NCBI RefSeq assembly: GCF_020184175.1
Contig: NC_065530.1
Span: 56,583,260-56,647,259, forward strand
DNA: 64,000 nt
Direction: 5' to 3'
From: Aphis gossypii
Taxonomy: Eukaryota > Arthropoda > Insecta > Hemiptera > Aphididae
Positions 1 to 13,199 of the stretch are shown piece by piece. The notes under the pieces are model-generated. The model did not search any database and had not been told where the DNA came from. It worked only from the letters and a program-made list of their open reading frames with translations. Made by a program: the position numbers and the translations under genes. The first letter of the stretch is position 1. Each line of letters starts with the position of its first letter.

Positions 1-740
1 GAAGGGGTGTAGGCGGCCGACGCTGGTGGGTGGTGGGGACGGCAGTTAGGACGGCGGGGACCCGCGGGGAGGCAGGACAACTATACGCGTATAAACCGTA
101 TTTGGTTATTGCTTTCGGGCGGCTGGTGGCACGTAAGGGCGTTTGTTTGTAATGGAAGCGAAACTGTCCCCTTAAATAAGGTTTATCATTAAATTTATTG
201 GCATTATCTTATGAGTCAACTGCGCGTTTACGAAACGTCCCGCCCGGCTGCTGCCGCCACCACCGCCGCGTTCTCTCCAATAACTCAAACCCATTTGTTT
301 CTCCTCCCCGCCCACCGCAAGTCCGTTTCGTCGTCCCCCCCCCTTCTCACTCGCTCAGTCATTCTCTCCCTGTCGCCGTTTATACGTTTCTCTCTACACA
401 CACACACACACATACAGTCGGTTTACCGTTTACTCTCTCGTTTTGCACCGCCGTCGCGCGTGCAAACAATCCGCAACATTAAACTGATCAGTCCGCGCGT
501 ATATATAGTTTTAATTATTTGAACATACATACAAGACGTGTTGTGTACCAATCGAATTTAATCTCGGTATTTAAGTGTCTGACTTCCTGCTCTCCTTCCC
601 ATCCCTCACCGCCACCCCCCCCCCCTCAATAAACCCCAGCCAGGCCCGCGACGCTCTCATTTCTTGTTCGGCGGATCTCTTCCGTCGACACCGAACGTAT
701 AGCCAGGAGGTAAACACGACTATAACGCCACCGTACGTCT
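1..740. other. GC-rich island, candidate promoter and untranslated first exon
   Basis: This stretch is clearly richer in G, C and CpG than the AT-rich DNA that follows. It contains C runs (about 336-343 and 612-624), a CA repeat at 396-412 and a TATATATAG string near 500. A plausible splice donor, GAG|GTAAAC, falls at 709/710 on the plus strand, so part of the island could be a 5' untranslated exon. The open frames here (about 94-103 codons) overlap in different frames and are low-complexity, which GC-rich DNA gives by chance. No coding function is claimed. The island may begin before the window. Confidence 0.35.
396..412. repeat. CA dinucleotide microsatellite
   Basis: An uninterrupted run of about eight AC units lies inside the first GC-rich island. 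Confidence 0.85.
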
Positions 741-2565
741 AAACTCGCAATCCGAGTGAATTAAAACCGTAAAAAAAACTCTTAGCGCGTGATTTGTGAA
801 ATTGTATGTGTATGTATAATAGTACACATGTTGTATCGGTCGGTCGTGCGGTAGGTGAGTGGGTAGGTAGGGGCTTCGTAAACATCACACTCGTAATCCA
901 CACATGCCGAGAAGAGTAAATAAGATTATGCGTTTACTCGTCAATTTCGAATCACCAAAGGTAGATTTGAATTAAACATGTTTATATAGGTACAATGTTC
1001 CTGGTACGCGTAATAAATAATTACGGAGATTGTCGTTTGTTTTTTGTAATGTGTATATAGTTTTAATGGAATTTATTCTTTTAATCTTCATCATCAGTAA
1101 TGACTATTATATAAACAAATATAGTGTGTCCCAAAATGTCCCGTTTTACAAAATTAGCTATATTTATTTCTGTGATGGTGAATACATTTATTGATTAAAT
1201 GGGGATTTTTTCAAAGAATATTCAATGAAAATATATATATAATTTAAGTATCCACAAAAGTTAACCAAACTTAAAAATAAAATAAAATGTGTAATTTTAT
1301 TCATTTATTCATTTTTAAAGTTTCATATTCAATCAATTTTTATTTTGAGTTAGACGTTCCAAAAATGTATATATTAAACTGAGTTAATTATAATGTTAAA
1401 ACTAGGTATTTTAAATTTAAGTGTTTTTAAAAATAGTAGTAGTTAGAAAATAACTTAATAAATCACATTGATCAAAATAAATCGAGATCATATAATTATT
1501 ATAAAAAAAATATAGATTATTTCATCATATTCAATGTTTTACTAAATTAATTTATTTTTATTTTTTTTTTTTAATGTGTGTATACTAATAAATAAAAAAT
1601 AATTAGAATAGAAGTTAATCATATCAATTACTTTTAACAGATTCAAATTTAAGTATATTTATTTATGATAGTTAAACATAGATTTGTATTTTTGGTACAT
1701 AATGTAGGTACTATATACGACATTTAACATTTTAACGTAAAACACTCATCGTGTTATTTAAATTAACAATAAGTATGTTACGACGAATAAATTACTCCGT
1801 ATAGTGTACTTGTCTCGATCTTGTATTCTTATGATATACATTTTCATTTAAAAATTAGTAAAATTCTTGTTTGCAGATTGAATAAATCTGGATTAAACTT
1901 ATTTACAGTTAAAATTCAAGAAAGTTTTGTTGTTTTCGGTCAAATACTACATTGAATTTTCGTCTTTTTTCGTCTTATATAATATAATGTATATATAACT
2001 ACTGTTTACGAGATATAGTTGTTCCAAAACAAACTAACATAATATTATACAGCTATAACAGTATCATAGTAGTTATATAATATACTATCTATATCTCACG
2101 CTTATATTTATTACGTAGACAACAGATATTAGTATATAATTACCTATATGGCACATATTATTATAAGGTAACATTCATAAGTTAGAACAATATCTTATAA
2201 TTTAATATCATTCGTTTAAATATGACAATGCTTTATATACCTACATATTTATTCTATCAAAAATGTTGTTTGTTCTACTTTTAATGATAATTTACTGATT
2301 CCATATTTTTTTGCTTTAGATATTTTTATCTTTATAATCACAAATCATTTAGAAATTTGAGGTGGTTGGAGATTTATAAGGATGGTGTCATTAAAGTGTC
2401 AAAACAGTTAGGTAAATATATTTTTATTTATGGTTAGTGAGAGTAGGTACTAACTCTGTTTTTTACTGTACGTGAAATATTCACCTCGGGTATTACGCTA
2501 GCGTATTTAAGTAAACATATTTTTTATTTCTTGTTTATGAAACAACGATCATAATATTATGATAT
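741..2565. other. AT-rich non-coding stretch
   Basis: After a transition zone up to about 900, this is AT-rich DNA with many poly-A/T tracts. No open frame, tRNA, or terminal-inverted-repeat pair was recognised. Short inverted pairs occur near 1992-2097 but do not nest into one hairpin. Confidence 0.6.
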
Positions 2566-3360
2566 ATATATATATATGTGTAACACAAATATTGGCATTT
2601 TATACTTATTTACGTGGAGGAGAAATCGTCGCTCTCAGCTATCAGGCGTATTGATTAGTAATAACAATATCCGATTAAAGGGAGCGGCAAGGAGTGGATT
2701 CGATGAAGAAAAAGGATTTTTGTTGGTGTCGCGAATACCTACTTATATACCTTACTCTCTTATCGCGCGTGCTGGTATATAAAATAGCATACTCGACGAT
2801 TTGGCCCCAAAAACGTCGCCTGGCAAATGGTCACTATACACGTGTATGTGTGTGTGTGTGTGTATATATACAAAAAGGTTTAGCCTATGTCGTATACCGG
2901 AACCACGTCGATAGGACCGAGCTCGCTATTATTTTGGAGAGAGCGTTTTTATTCGGCGAAACTTTTCCCGTAAATGAAAAGGCGACTCGTTTAAAATAAC
3001 GTCGTTGCCCGTTGCACCAAGCAGTAGGGCAGTCGTCGTCGTCGCGTAACGGCCACGTATAAGAGTACTTTATATACATACGTATATATATTAATATATA
3101 TAATAATATAAAAACAAACGATATGGTTCGTAAAAGGTCGTCGTACGACTGGGACGTGAATTTTACGACGGTCGGTGTATATCATTATGTGTATGGCACG
3201 ATAAGTCACTATTCCTATAATAATATGAAATCGATTCCTATACGCATAAAATAGCCGACATCTACGATTGTCGTTTACTGTATAAATTGTCCATGCGACA
3301 AAAATAATAGTATTTCGTTCACATAATATAAGATACACAAATTCCGTCAAGTGTATTGTA
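2566..3360. other. Mixed-composition patch without a supported gene
   Basis: This segment has a TA run, a GT run near 2850-2865 and a CGTCGTCGTCG stretch near 3035-3047. Overlapping open frames of 60-120 codons occur on both strands and look compositional: they are rich in Y, I, R and T and show no motif. It may be regulatory, but nothing decides this. Confidence 0.4.
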
Positions 3361-4685
3361 GACGATTACAATTTAAGACGAGAAATTACAATTTAAAAAT
3401 TTACTATACACATATGTAATATTAAATATAGATTGATTTATCAATAAGAATAATATCAAGGGAAACAATTATTTGTAATAATTTAACTCTATAATAGACG
3501 ATAATAGATTTTATTTTTAATTTATATAATTAATGTAATCATATTTAGGGTTAATAATAATTAATAAAGATGAGTGGTCCGAAAGTTTCAAGTAGACTAA
3601 TGTGTAGAATCGTGGTGTTGTTAATAATGGACACGGTTTTTCTTTATTTTTGATTTTTAGCATTTATTTAAGTAATTTTAAGAACAAAATATATATTTCA
3701 GATTAGAACTTAAATTAAAACATGATTCATATAGTAACAGTAACAGATTATTTAATGTCAACGTAAATAAACGAAAGCCAAACAATCGGGATCTATAGTT
3801 TATCAGACTACAAAGATAAAACATGTTCGTAGTATTTTTAAATCGTTACATTTATTCGTTTATTGTATCGATAATCTCTTTAATCATTTCAGCTAGTATT
3901 AAATATTATAATCTTTACATTAATACATTTTTAGTTATAAAAACACTTAAATAGGTCGTTGTATGATGTAAACACTATTTGTTCGTATCGTTATAAAGAA
4001 TATAAAAATATATACAATGTTGCTTAAAAGGAAACACCTAACTCACATTTTAATCAAATTTTGTTTAACTTATAATATTATAAATACGTTTATTAAGTTC
4101 CCATTACACAGAAATTAATATTTTCAATCTTTAATAAAGTGAAAAATAGTGTGATATTTTCACTTAAGTCAATATATTTATCAAACATTAATATTGTCTG
4201 TCTCACACATGTAAAATACTGTAAGTATTCTAAATATTATTAACTACTATACTCCGTATTTTACTCACTTTTGTTATTAAATTAGAACATAATTACCTAT
4301 TATAACTTAATTAAAATAACGATAATACATTTGTATGTTTTAGTGGAAAATGTTTAAATGTTTTGATTTTTAAGAAGGTTACAGATTTTAGTATCATACA
4401 TGAACAATATCAAATATTAATGAGTGAAATGTAGCGATGGATTGTATCTAGCTAGCTGGATAAGACACACGACATGGTACTAAAAATTTGTCTAAGATTG
4501 AAGATTCTTCGTCTAGAGGTATCTTATACTTATTATTTAGACGTCATTAAAAATATTGAATATCTATTCACAGGTTAAAAAAAGGTTTGAAACACTGGTC
4601 TAAGTCCTATAGAATGTCCTTGAAAAACAAAAAAATTATAATAATAATGAAAAAAAAAACACCGTAATGATTTAAACATGTTAGT
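3361..4685. other. AT-rich non-coding stretch
   Basis: Nothing gene-like was seen. There are no long frames, no paired terminal repeats and no tRNA boxes. Confidence 0.6.
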
Positions 4686-5480
4686 CTGTTGTGTAACGTG
4701 AGCTGTATATTATGTGTAAGCGTTTTTAGGATAATATATTTTTCTCTACGGGCTCGGTACGCGTTTTTCTCCTTTTGCAACGTCGGTCCAGTTTACGCAC
4801 AGCCGGAGCGGGGTGGTATCACAGCGGGACCAAAGCTCAGACCTTTTTTTTCATATATATATATACACTTGCGCGTACATTGAAAAAAATGCGCTTTGGC
4901 GTAACGGTTGGCCACTCGTCACTCAGCGGGACCGTTGCCAATTATTATTATTATTATTATCGCGTTTATACGGCCGTCCGTCACTCAGCTGTCCCCGCGG
5001 CGAGGAGAGAGCCCCGCCGACGCACTTAACCCGACCAAGGCGACCTAATAATAATAATATATTATTGCGATTACTGCGATTATTATAACTATACCGGGCA
5101 ACGGCCGCCCGCCCCCGCCGTCATTTTCCTTCCTCGTCACGGGCCCACGATGCTTCCCCGTCCTCCGTATATTGTTATTAGTATTTTTTTTTCCATCTCC
5201 GCGTGTTTTTATTATTATTAAGCCCAACGTCTGTCAACGTATTTTCCACTGCGATCCCATTGCTAATGGACCGCCGCCCGTCTCTTAATTGAATCCTTTC
5301 AAAGCTTATTACGTGCCATTATCTTTAATTCCATGTATAGTATTATGGACCGATGCCCCCCGTGCGGCGCCGACAGCGGCCTTGCGGACCCGTCGTTAAC
5401 CCGAATCGCCTTTTAAAAACTTAAGGTCTGTCCGCCGGTGGGTTCGCGGCAAACGACAGCTTCTGAGGAAATTAATATCG
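4686..5480. promoter_or_regulatory. CpG-rich island with ATT triplet tracts, candidate regulatory region
   Basis: GC-rich blocks (about 4970-5040, 5095-5165 and 5345-5460) alternate with ATT/TTA triplet repeats (about 4938-4960, 5046-5060, 5205-5221). The core around 5280-5330 is complex, unique-looking sequence containing TTAATTGAAT, a homeodomain-type TAAT core, and CTTTCAAAG, which fits a TCF-type site in reverse. Overlapping frames on both strands look compositional. I infer promoter or enhancer DNA and cannot prove activity. Confidence 0.3.
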
Positions 5481-7535
5481 GCCCGTCGGACTATACATAA
5501 CTTTATTATTGCCACGATAGTACGCGCAATGCAACGATACAACAACAACGATGACGACTATAACATTACAGCCGGTTAGGGCATTATTACCTGCAATTAA
5601 GCGATCAATACGAATTTATAGTTATATGAATTAATGCAGTAATATTTACAGTTTTTTCGACAATTTTTCTTCACTCCGAGCTAAATTTCCCGTCGTATTT
5701 GTTTTATAAAACTAAACAGTTCGCATATATCGTTTGGCTATATTAGTAATATATATATATACAGCTAACCGTCACTGACACTATCGTTTCGAGTCCTATC
5801 TGGCGCTAAACGATGTACTACATTATTATTGATTTCTATTTGATTGCTAATTGTTTATTAACTCGAAGGGTGCTGACGTTTTTTAAAAACTAAAAAAAGT
5901 AAAGTCCATTTTTCAAACAAAGATCGCAGTAGCTAAAATTCGATATAATTATATTAGTTAAAAAGAATCCTGTACGCGGATCGTGTTTATAAATTTTTTG
6001 CTTTCCGGTTTTGCCAGTCACAAACGAAACGTACGTATGAATTACCATTTGTTTATATTTGTTTGTCGTCAAACAATATATTATAACGTCTTCGTGTTGT
6101 TGCAGTTCACTTGTGTATCCGTTGCTGCACTGGTTCGCATCGTGAACATATGTTTTGAATTACATCACATCAATGAACGCGGGGAACGGGATCGGGGTAA
6201 AAAAAAACCCCCCGACGGCCGTAGAGCATATAATACAATATACGGAATCTGGGCTCGCGCTTAGAATGAAAAAAATATATATACTACACGCGCGTGTGTG
6301 TACGTTTTTATTAAAGACCGAATAAATAAAAAACAAGCTAATAAACATTAAATGTAATGCGTACAGACATATTACAAATGTAAGCTTTCTAAAACGGCCG
6401 TCTCGCAAATCGCACTGTATACAATACACACACATGTATATTACATATACATGTATAATATGTACATATATATATAATATATAGCATTATAGCTGCAGTA
6501 CACACGTGCATATCGATATCAATGTACATGTATTATATTTTAGGTTCGTGTGTGCTGCCATGTAACAATATATATATATATGACGGCCGCGTGTGTTTAA
6601 AATATGCCACCAAGCAATATTGGCGAGACTCGAGTATGCAAAAAAAAAATGTTTTGAAATTCAAACGTGATCGATAAATATGATATAATATCTATATATA
6701 ATTATTATATAATACAGTTTCAAGACTAACACTTTTACGGGATTAACGCGTTTTCATGGTGCAGCTCGTAGACCGTATTGGAACGCACCGGAAGTACGAG
6801 TCTAAATTTCCTATCCGACACGTTGCGGTATTTCCTCGACCGCGATTATATAATACACACACCCGATTTGAAACCATGCTGAGATTGTTTATATGTTCGT
6901 GATCGTTGTTTCAAGGCTCGAGACTTGTGGCGTTTGCATATTTTTGTTTCGAGACGTTCGACAGACATCCGGGTCAGTTCATGACTTTTTTCAGGATAAT
7001 CAACGACAATGAAATACAAATTTTCTCCTTTCATATTTTTCACATACTTCAGACTTTTAGTGCTGATCTATTATTCAACGATTATCATATAGCCGTTTTA
7101 AAAAACTAATATCTAAACAACAATCATCACAATTATTACTCATTTAATGACTAATTAATAATGTATAAAAAGAAAATTAAATACTTAAAAATAAATATAT
7201 TTTACTATCAGACATTAGTGTTGATATACGTTTTAATTTCTGCATAATTTATTAATCGTCGTTATATAAACTCGACGAAATTGACATCGGTCGACCATTA
7301 GTCACATTCTCGGTAACGAGTTATTTTTTTTTCTCGCCTCTACATCATTTTACATAATACACTAATACAGTGATTTTATTATAATATTTCGCTCTCTATT
7401 CAATTTAAACATCAGGTTGTAATTTTAAAAATTTCCAACCAAGTATTTATAACTACGAATCGTATAACATACGGTAGTTCTTATGATTGTAAAGCAACAG
7501 TAGTACGAATATGACATTTTAACATAATATATTGT
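5481..7535. other. Intergenic or intronic DNA with small unique GC patches
   Basis: Mostly AT-rich with TA runs. A less AT-rich patch at about 6735-7010 contains GGATTA (6739-6745 region) and TTTGCATA (near 6935), which match homeodomain-type and POU-type core motifs. Such short motifs are common by chance. Opposed open frames at 6846-7043 (minus) and 6906-7109 (plus) overlap and lack splice or protein support. Confidence 0.4.
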
Positions 7536-7815
7536 ACCTAAACATTATTGTTAACATGGAAACGTTATTGATGAATGAAAGGAAAGCGTGCCGCGAAATT
7601 TTCCGATGGTTATCATATCGCGAAAAGGACTTACACTGTTTTACTTTTACGTTAGGCGCATTAACCATGCCGCGACGACGCCGTGTGGTTAACGGTAAAA
7701 CGCCATAGCGTGTACATGACGTGCAGTTATTATGTTCGCATCCACCTTTTTGCGGCTTTTACGAATCGGTGTGGGCGAACGTAAATAAACACTCCGGAGT
7801 ACATTTTAACACCCC
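7536..7815. promoter_or_regulatory. GC-enriched unique patch, candidate conserved non-coding element
   Basis: About 250 bases of complex, CpG-containing sequence stand out from AT-rich flanks. They include TGTGGTTAAC near 7685, a RUNX-type core, and TTATCA near 7612, a GATA-type core in reverse. No open frame spans it. Regulatory function is an inference from composition and motif cores only. Confidence 0.25.
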
Positions 7816-8564
7816 GTGAATCGTGATCGAGATTTATTACCAATCAAAACTACACGTTACAATGTTCAAGACATTATCATAGTGTTTTTGTATTTGTATC
7901 TGTGTGTTATCGGTCGGTTTTCCGGAAACAAACACTCGACTGTCTATTTTTACATTATTTACGGGTTTTACGGGTATTCCGGACATTTTTCACCAAAACA
8001 CTTAAACTCCCAATTCTATATAGAAAAAATAATTCACCAAGCATCGTGCTCATTGCTCAACACCATTTTTTATTGAATATACCTACCTAAAGTTATTTAA
8101 AATCTAATTCTAGACATTTTTAAATATATTTAAAACCATATTTTAAAACTCTCAAAAGTTTTTGTTATGCTTCAGTATCCTGTGAAAATACAAAGTTCTA
8201 TTTTTTAAATAAGAACTGCCCTCTATTTCCGCTATATATTATAAATACTAGATTTAATATATTTTTTTTATATTTTTATAAAACCATTTTAAGGACTATT
8301 ATCCTTTGTAAAAACATATACTACTCGTTAAAACTTTTATTTAGGTACTGAGATCAATATTCTCAAAAAATTATCCACTTAATAATTTTAAATTAAAAAA
8401 TGGTAGTTTTTGTTTTAAAAAAAAAAAAGTTTGTATCGCTACAGAATATACCAGTGAATATTACAAAATATTTTAAGAAAATGAAAATTTGATCTTAAGA
8501 GTATTCAAAATTCTAAAGATCAAAATTTAAATAAACTTATTATTCAATAAGAAATAGGGACAAC

Positions 8565-8584
8565 ATGCTTGGCGAATCACCCTG
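8565..8584 (-). mobile_element. Solo terminal inverted repeat of a TA-target DNA transposon family
   Basis: The string TGCTTGGCGAATCACCCTG followed by TA is the reverse complement, with one mismatch, of the left terminal repeat of the element at 33323-34116. It marks an element end in the opposite orientation. I found no matching far end upstream in 7.7-8.5 kb, so the copy is probably truncated. The AT-rich DNA at about 8100-8560 may be its body. Confidence 0.55.
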
Positions 8585-11400
8585 TAAATATGTATATAAT
8601 ATTTGGACGGTGGGTAGAGGTGATCTCTTTGGGATGGTAGTTTCGCCGGTACAATGATTCGACAAAACAAATCCCCCGCACGTACCGTATACTTTGGACG
8701 AAGTAGTGAAAAAAAAATGAAATTTAAAATACGGTTTACTTAAATGGTCTTTCAAATGTGGCTTTGAATCTAAACAAAGATTATATAATTTACGTAAATA
8801 CATATATAATGTATTATATTCGCGTGATATCTTAAACGCTCATAATTAACTGCTCGTAAACGTCAAAATTGAAAACGTTCAGATAATTATTGTGCGCGCG
8901 GTCTTGCGGCTGGTGTCCTCCATAGGTTAAAATAAAGTTTCCGCCGTCGGTCGCGATATTAGACTTTTGTATAGCAATTTGGCTAGTGCACCCCTTTTTG
9001 CAAGCCATCGTCACCAGACGGGAAAACAATGCTTTTGTCACGAACACTGATAAATGATATGGCGGGATTCGGATTAAAAACACGATATATCTGGGAAAAA
9101 GAAATGAGGAAGAAGAAAAATTAAATTTTTAACTTCGTTGGACTTTGGCCGGACAAGTGCGCCTAAGTATTAAATATTATCTTTTCGTCGTTCATCAAAA
9201 TATAATAATTTGATATGCACGTTATTCCCTAGTTACCAATAGGTATTAGGCTAGTTTATGACAACCACACATCGAATGCATTAAATGCATGTAATTTGTA
9301 CAAGTTAGGTATGACTTGTATCCAATATTTTATTATTTTTAAACCTTTTGTTTGATTTATATTTTTAATTTATTTGATTTTAAAAATCACTAGAGATTAC
9401 TTCTTCTCAAAAATTAAATTCCTCAGATTGCACATATCTATACATTATACCTACTTACATAATTATGTATATCATGTATCTGAATCACAATAATTGGTTT
9501 TTAATCTTCGATTCGATATAAACACAATAACCAGCGATCGGTTAGGTCTAATAAATTGTTCTGCTATACACCTGTAACGAGCACAATATATATATATAAT
9601 TTATTGGCTTTTTTTTATAAATTATTATCATTTTTATATGCGTTTTAAAAGAAAAAATATTAAAAAATAAATTGTGAGTGAATAATGTTTGCGTGCGTAT
9701 ATTATTATATAGTTTGTCAATTAAATGTAAATCTCTTTGTATAATAAATATAAATATACTCGGATATTGTTTATTGTGCGGCTGATTTAGTATAATATTA
9801 TATATGTTAACGTTCAATGCGAATATCGAAACAGATAAACGTCAATATTATTTTGATATATTTCGTGATCAATAGTTGTAAAATATGCTTTACGGTTTTG
9901 AAAAAAATCAAAAAAAAAAAAAAAACGATAATTTATTATTCTCGTAAACGCTCGGACGATTGGATACAGCGTTTTACGACCAAGGCCCGTATTTGTATAT
10001 CACTGCTGGTGAAGTTTACAACGGTTGATTTCAAAATTTGACATGTATATTACAAATACTCCCTCCGATAACTTAACGTCATCCAAGTCTTATAATATAA
10101 TATTCATACGATTTATGTGTTGGGTCGTGTCAAAAACTCTATATTTAATATTTTTTCGATTGGTGTATTAGTACTAGATAGGCTGTTGAAATAACAATAC
10201 GGTTCTGTTGAACTTTCTATGGTATATCGTTCACTGGGCAGTGCAATTGATTTGAAACATTTAAACGTTTCTCAATTTGAAATTTAATAAACTTCCCTTG
10301 CATAGACATTATACATACTATAAAATAAATATTGAAATAATAAATACTTGATAGAAATCAATATAATAGTTTTGATTTAAAAATATTTACATAATACTTA
10401 TATAATATAAGTATAAATATTATTATAATTTTATATAATATGACAAAAACCTACACATCAACTAAATAAAAACAAAAAATCTTATTCTAAGGTATATTGA
10501 AATTCACTACGTTATGTTAAATTTATTAGAAGAAGAAAACACATAGGTAGGTACCTATAATATGGTGTTAACTGTTAGTCGGGACTTATAACAAACGGTT
10601 TTGTGTGACCTTTCAAAGTCTATACGTGTCTATTACAATGGACGACTATACAGAAGCGTGTAAATCAATGTTCTTTAATATAATATAATATAATAATATG
10701 TGCGTGCACATGTGACACTGTGTGCGCTCGTCTGGTAAATAGTAAATACTATTGAATCGTTAATGATTTTTGTATTTTATATTTTTAATTGTTTTTATCG
10801 TTTGTTTGAGTTCGGAAGGTTCTATTTACCGAAGTGTTTTTATTTTGCGTTTTAGTTCTCAAAAGGTTTCTTTGGTTGGTACCTACAACTACAATTCATT
10901 ACATGCTACCTATATCTACCTTAGTCATTGGTGTACTTGGGTTTGAGTTGACTTTATAGCTCAATAATAGGCTGTGACAATATGAACAATATTCTTTTGT
11001 ATTATGATATTAGGTTTTCCATTATTCAGACGTAAATAGAGATCCTTGTAAAAAAATATTTATTTTATTTGTGATGTATCATTTGCCGTTTATGTACTTG
11101 TGTGTTTATTGCTTTTACTTATTGTTATTTCTTAACTTTTAAAAATAAAACACTGATATTAATATCGTCACATTAAAACGTTAAACTAGTATAACTAATA
11201 CTATTTATTAATTATATCATGCAGTTTTAACGTAGTCTATTAATATTAAAATATTATTATTAAAAAAAAAAATAAATAATATTTTTTATTTATTATTGAG
11301 ATTTAAAAAGTTAGCCTAAAGTAGTCAGTCAAACTATATTTTTATTAGAAATGAGTAGTTCCATACTGAAAAATAATTAAAATATATTATTTTAAAGTTT
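8585..11400. other. AT-rich non-coding stretch
   Basis: Small frames at 8540-8803 and 8832-9083 (minus) and 9548-9817 (minus) have no splice support or recognisable domains. A poly-A tract lies near 9910-9925. A patch near 8880-9070 is slightly GC-richer. Nothing else was recognised. Confidence 0.5.
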
Positions 11401-11420
11401 TAATAAATCATATTTTGCAG

Positions 11421-11492
11421 GTTTTTTGGAGTGCAATTGATCATGGCAAGTTTTCTTTATATTAGGAGCTTTTATAGTCATATCCGGAACAG
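11421..11492 (+). CDS. Candidate 72-nt internal or first exon, unknown product
   Basis: A good acceptor (CATATTTTGCAG, ending 11420) and a near-consensus donor (ACAG|GTGAGT at 11493) bracket exactly 72 nt. One frame is open throughout and contains an ATG at 11443 giving MASFLYIRSFYSHIRN. Another frame has an early TGA and then reads WQVFFILGAFIVISGT, a hydrophobic run ending in phase 1, but it has no in-frame ATG. The product cannot be named. It could equally be an untranslated exon of a gene driven from nearby DNA, or a chance pairing of splice sites. Confidence 0.25.
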
Positions 11493-11880
11493 GTGAGTTT
11501 AATTTAATTTTTTTTTTAAATATTAATATTTAAATTTAAATTAGATTTAGAACTTTTAAAAAAATTAGTTATTTTTCAAACAATACGAAATCGTGTAAAA
11601 AACTAAATTTTTTAAAATTCCCAATAAATGTAAAAAAAATATTATACTGTTGACCTCAGTTTAACCAACTTATATGATAGGCAGTATTACGTATTACCCA
11701 GCAATTTTATAATATAATAATAATATTATTACCTATGTGTGTGGCTCTACATATAATAGCTAGAACGTCGCAGCTGTACATATAATAACATTAAATATAT
11801 ACTTTAGCTTTAGCTACTATACAGTCGAATTGCAAATCATGTCGGGTGATATATATATATACCAAATAGTCGTAAAGTTT
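11493..11880. other. AT-rich non-coding stretch
   Basis: Poly-A/T rich with no gene or repeat pair recognised. Confidence 0.5.
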
Positions 11881-12990
11881 ATAAACACGTTTTTTTGAAG
11901 TCGTCTCTGCTGTTTTAATCAAGTCTCGGCGGCGGTGGTGGCGGCGGTGCTGTTGGTTGGCAATTGAATAACGCGTATTTTTCCACGCGGCGTCCTAAGG
12001 AGTATACGTTTTCACGCGCGCAACACAAAATAAGAAATAAATAAAGAACAAAAAAAGAAGGAAAAAACGGATAGGAAAGGAAAAGTAACGTAAACGTTGT
12101 GAAGGCGACGGCGGCGGAGTAGAGAAAAACATTACGTATTTATGTATTTTAAAGGCATCATAAAAAATAATGAAACAAACTTCCTTGCCTGCAGAATTAT
12201 CGGTTTCGTCGCGCTAATATTTCTCTTTTTCTCTTGTCGGTGTTTGTGTGCGTGTGTGCGCGTGTGCGCGACTCAGCTCCAACACAACGCTCCCGCCGCA
12301 CTGCTCACTCTCTGCACTGATGTAATAGCCAAATCCAGCTTTCCCTTGTCGGGATTTTTCATCGTATTTATACATTTTTCCTCCCCCCGGCCCGTTTTAC
12401 CGCCGCCCGACCATCACCCGCCGGCCATCGACCCGAGAGAACGCAGCTATTTCTTTTTATGCTCGACGCCCGGGATATCACTCCGGCATTATTGCCACTA
12501 ATAAAATCGTCAAATTTAGACAGATTTATGCGGTACATTATTTTTTATTGTTATGTCCTTCGAGGCTTTAGGACCTGGGCCGCGTGCATGCGCCACCTCA
12601 CCCTCACCCCTCAGACTTTCCATCGCGATACTCACACACACCCGCACGCAAGCGCACGTGTTATACTTGGGTCTCTTTCGCCCCGCACGCGTGAATATAT
12701 ATATATATAAGCATACACACATTCACCCTCGATACGACCGTCTCCTCAACCACCGCCCATGCACCGCACCGGTGTTTTAGGAGGATGTTTCCCACCCGAA
12801 TACCTTTTTTCTCTTCTACTCGTTCTTATCTCGAGCTCCGGCCGCACAAAAATTGTGTAACCCGTATCGTAAATATACCACGGGTGACGCTTCATCTATG
12901 CAGCGCGATGCGTACAAGATCGCAAAATGCAAAGTGTCCTCGCGAGAGATTGTGTCCGTCGATTCGTGGAAAACCCAAAAATAGATTTTA
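11881..12990. promoter_or_regulatory. CpG-rich island with GGC/GGT and CA-type repeats
   Basis: A GGCGGCGGTGGTGGCGGCGG tract at about 11927-11948 and GACGGCGGCGG near 12108 flank purine-rich DNA. CpG-rich, pyrimidine-rich sequence continues to about 12990. Long overlapping frames on both strands (119, 83, 75 and 68 codons) are low-complexity and start at unlikely codons. The best reading is a promoter with untranslated exon(s) or a regulatory island. No TATA element or start can be fixed. Confidence 0.3.
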
Positions 12991-13138
12991 GAAATGAATT
13001 GAGAAACACTAAAAACTATACGAGAAATTCCAAAAACTGTGTCTATTTTGGGTCTACATAGTATGATTATCATTTTATAGTGAACTCGCCTCGCTTCTCA
13101 CGTTTCATCCTCATGGATGAAGTTAAACTCACTCCCAC

Positions 13139-13157
13139 AGTAGTTTACGAAACTACT
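13139..13157. repeat. Short perfect inverted repeat
   Basis: AGTAGTTT and AAACTACT are perfect reverse complements separated by ACG. It could be a dimeric protein binding site or a small hairpin. It lies in a modestly GC-enriched unique patch (13080-13200). Confidence 0.7.
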
Positions 13158-13199
13158 ACTTTGTTCGTTTCTTCCGGAACTCCAAACCTGACTATAAAC

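Noticed and set aside
1992..2097. Two inverted 9-12-bp pairs (TATATAACTACT/AGTAGTTATATA and GAGATATAG/CTATATCTC)
   Set aside because: The pairs are not nested, so they do not make one hairpin. AT-rich DNA yields such pairs readily.
12142..12501. 119-codon plus-strand open frame
   Set aside because: Low-complexity C/V/F and P/H runs come from GT and CCC repeats. No splice or domain support.
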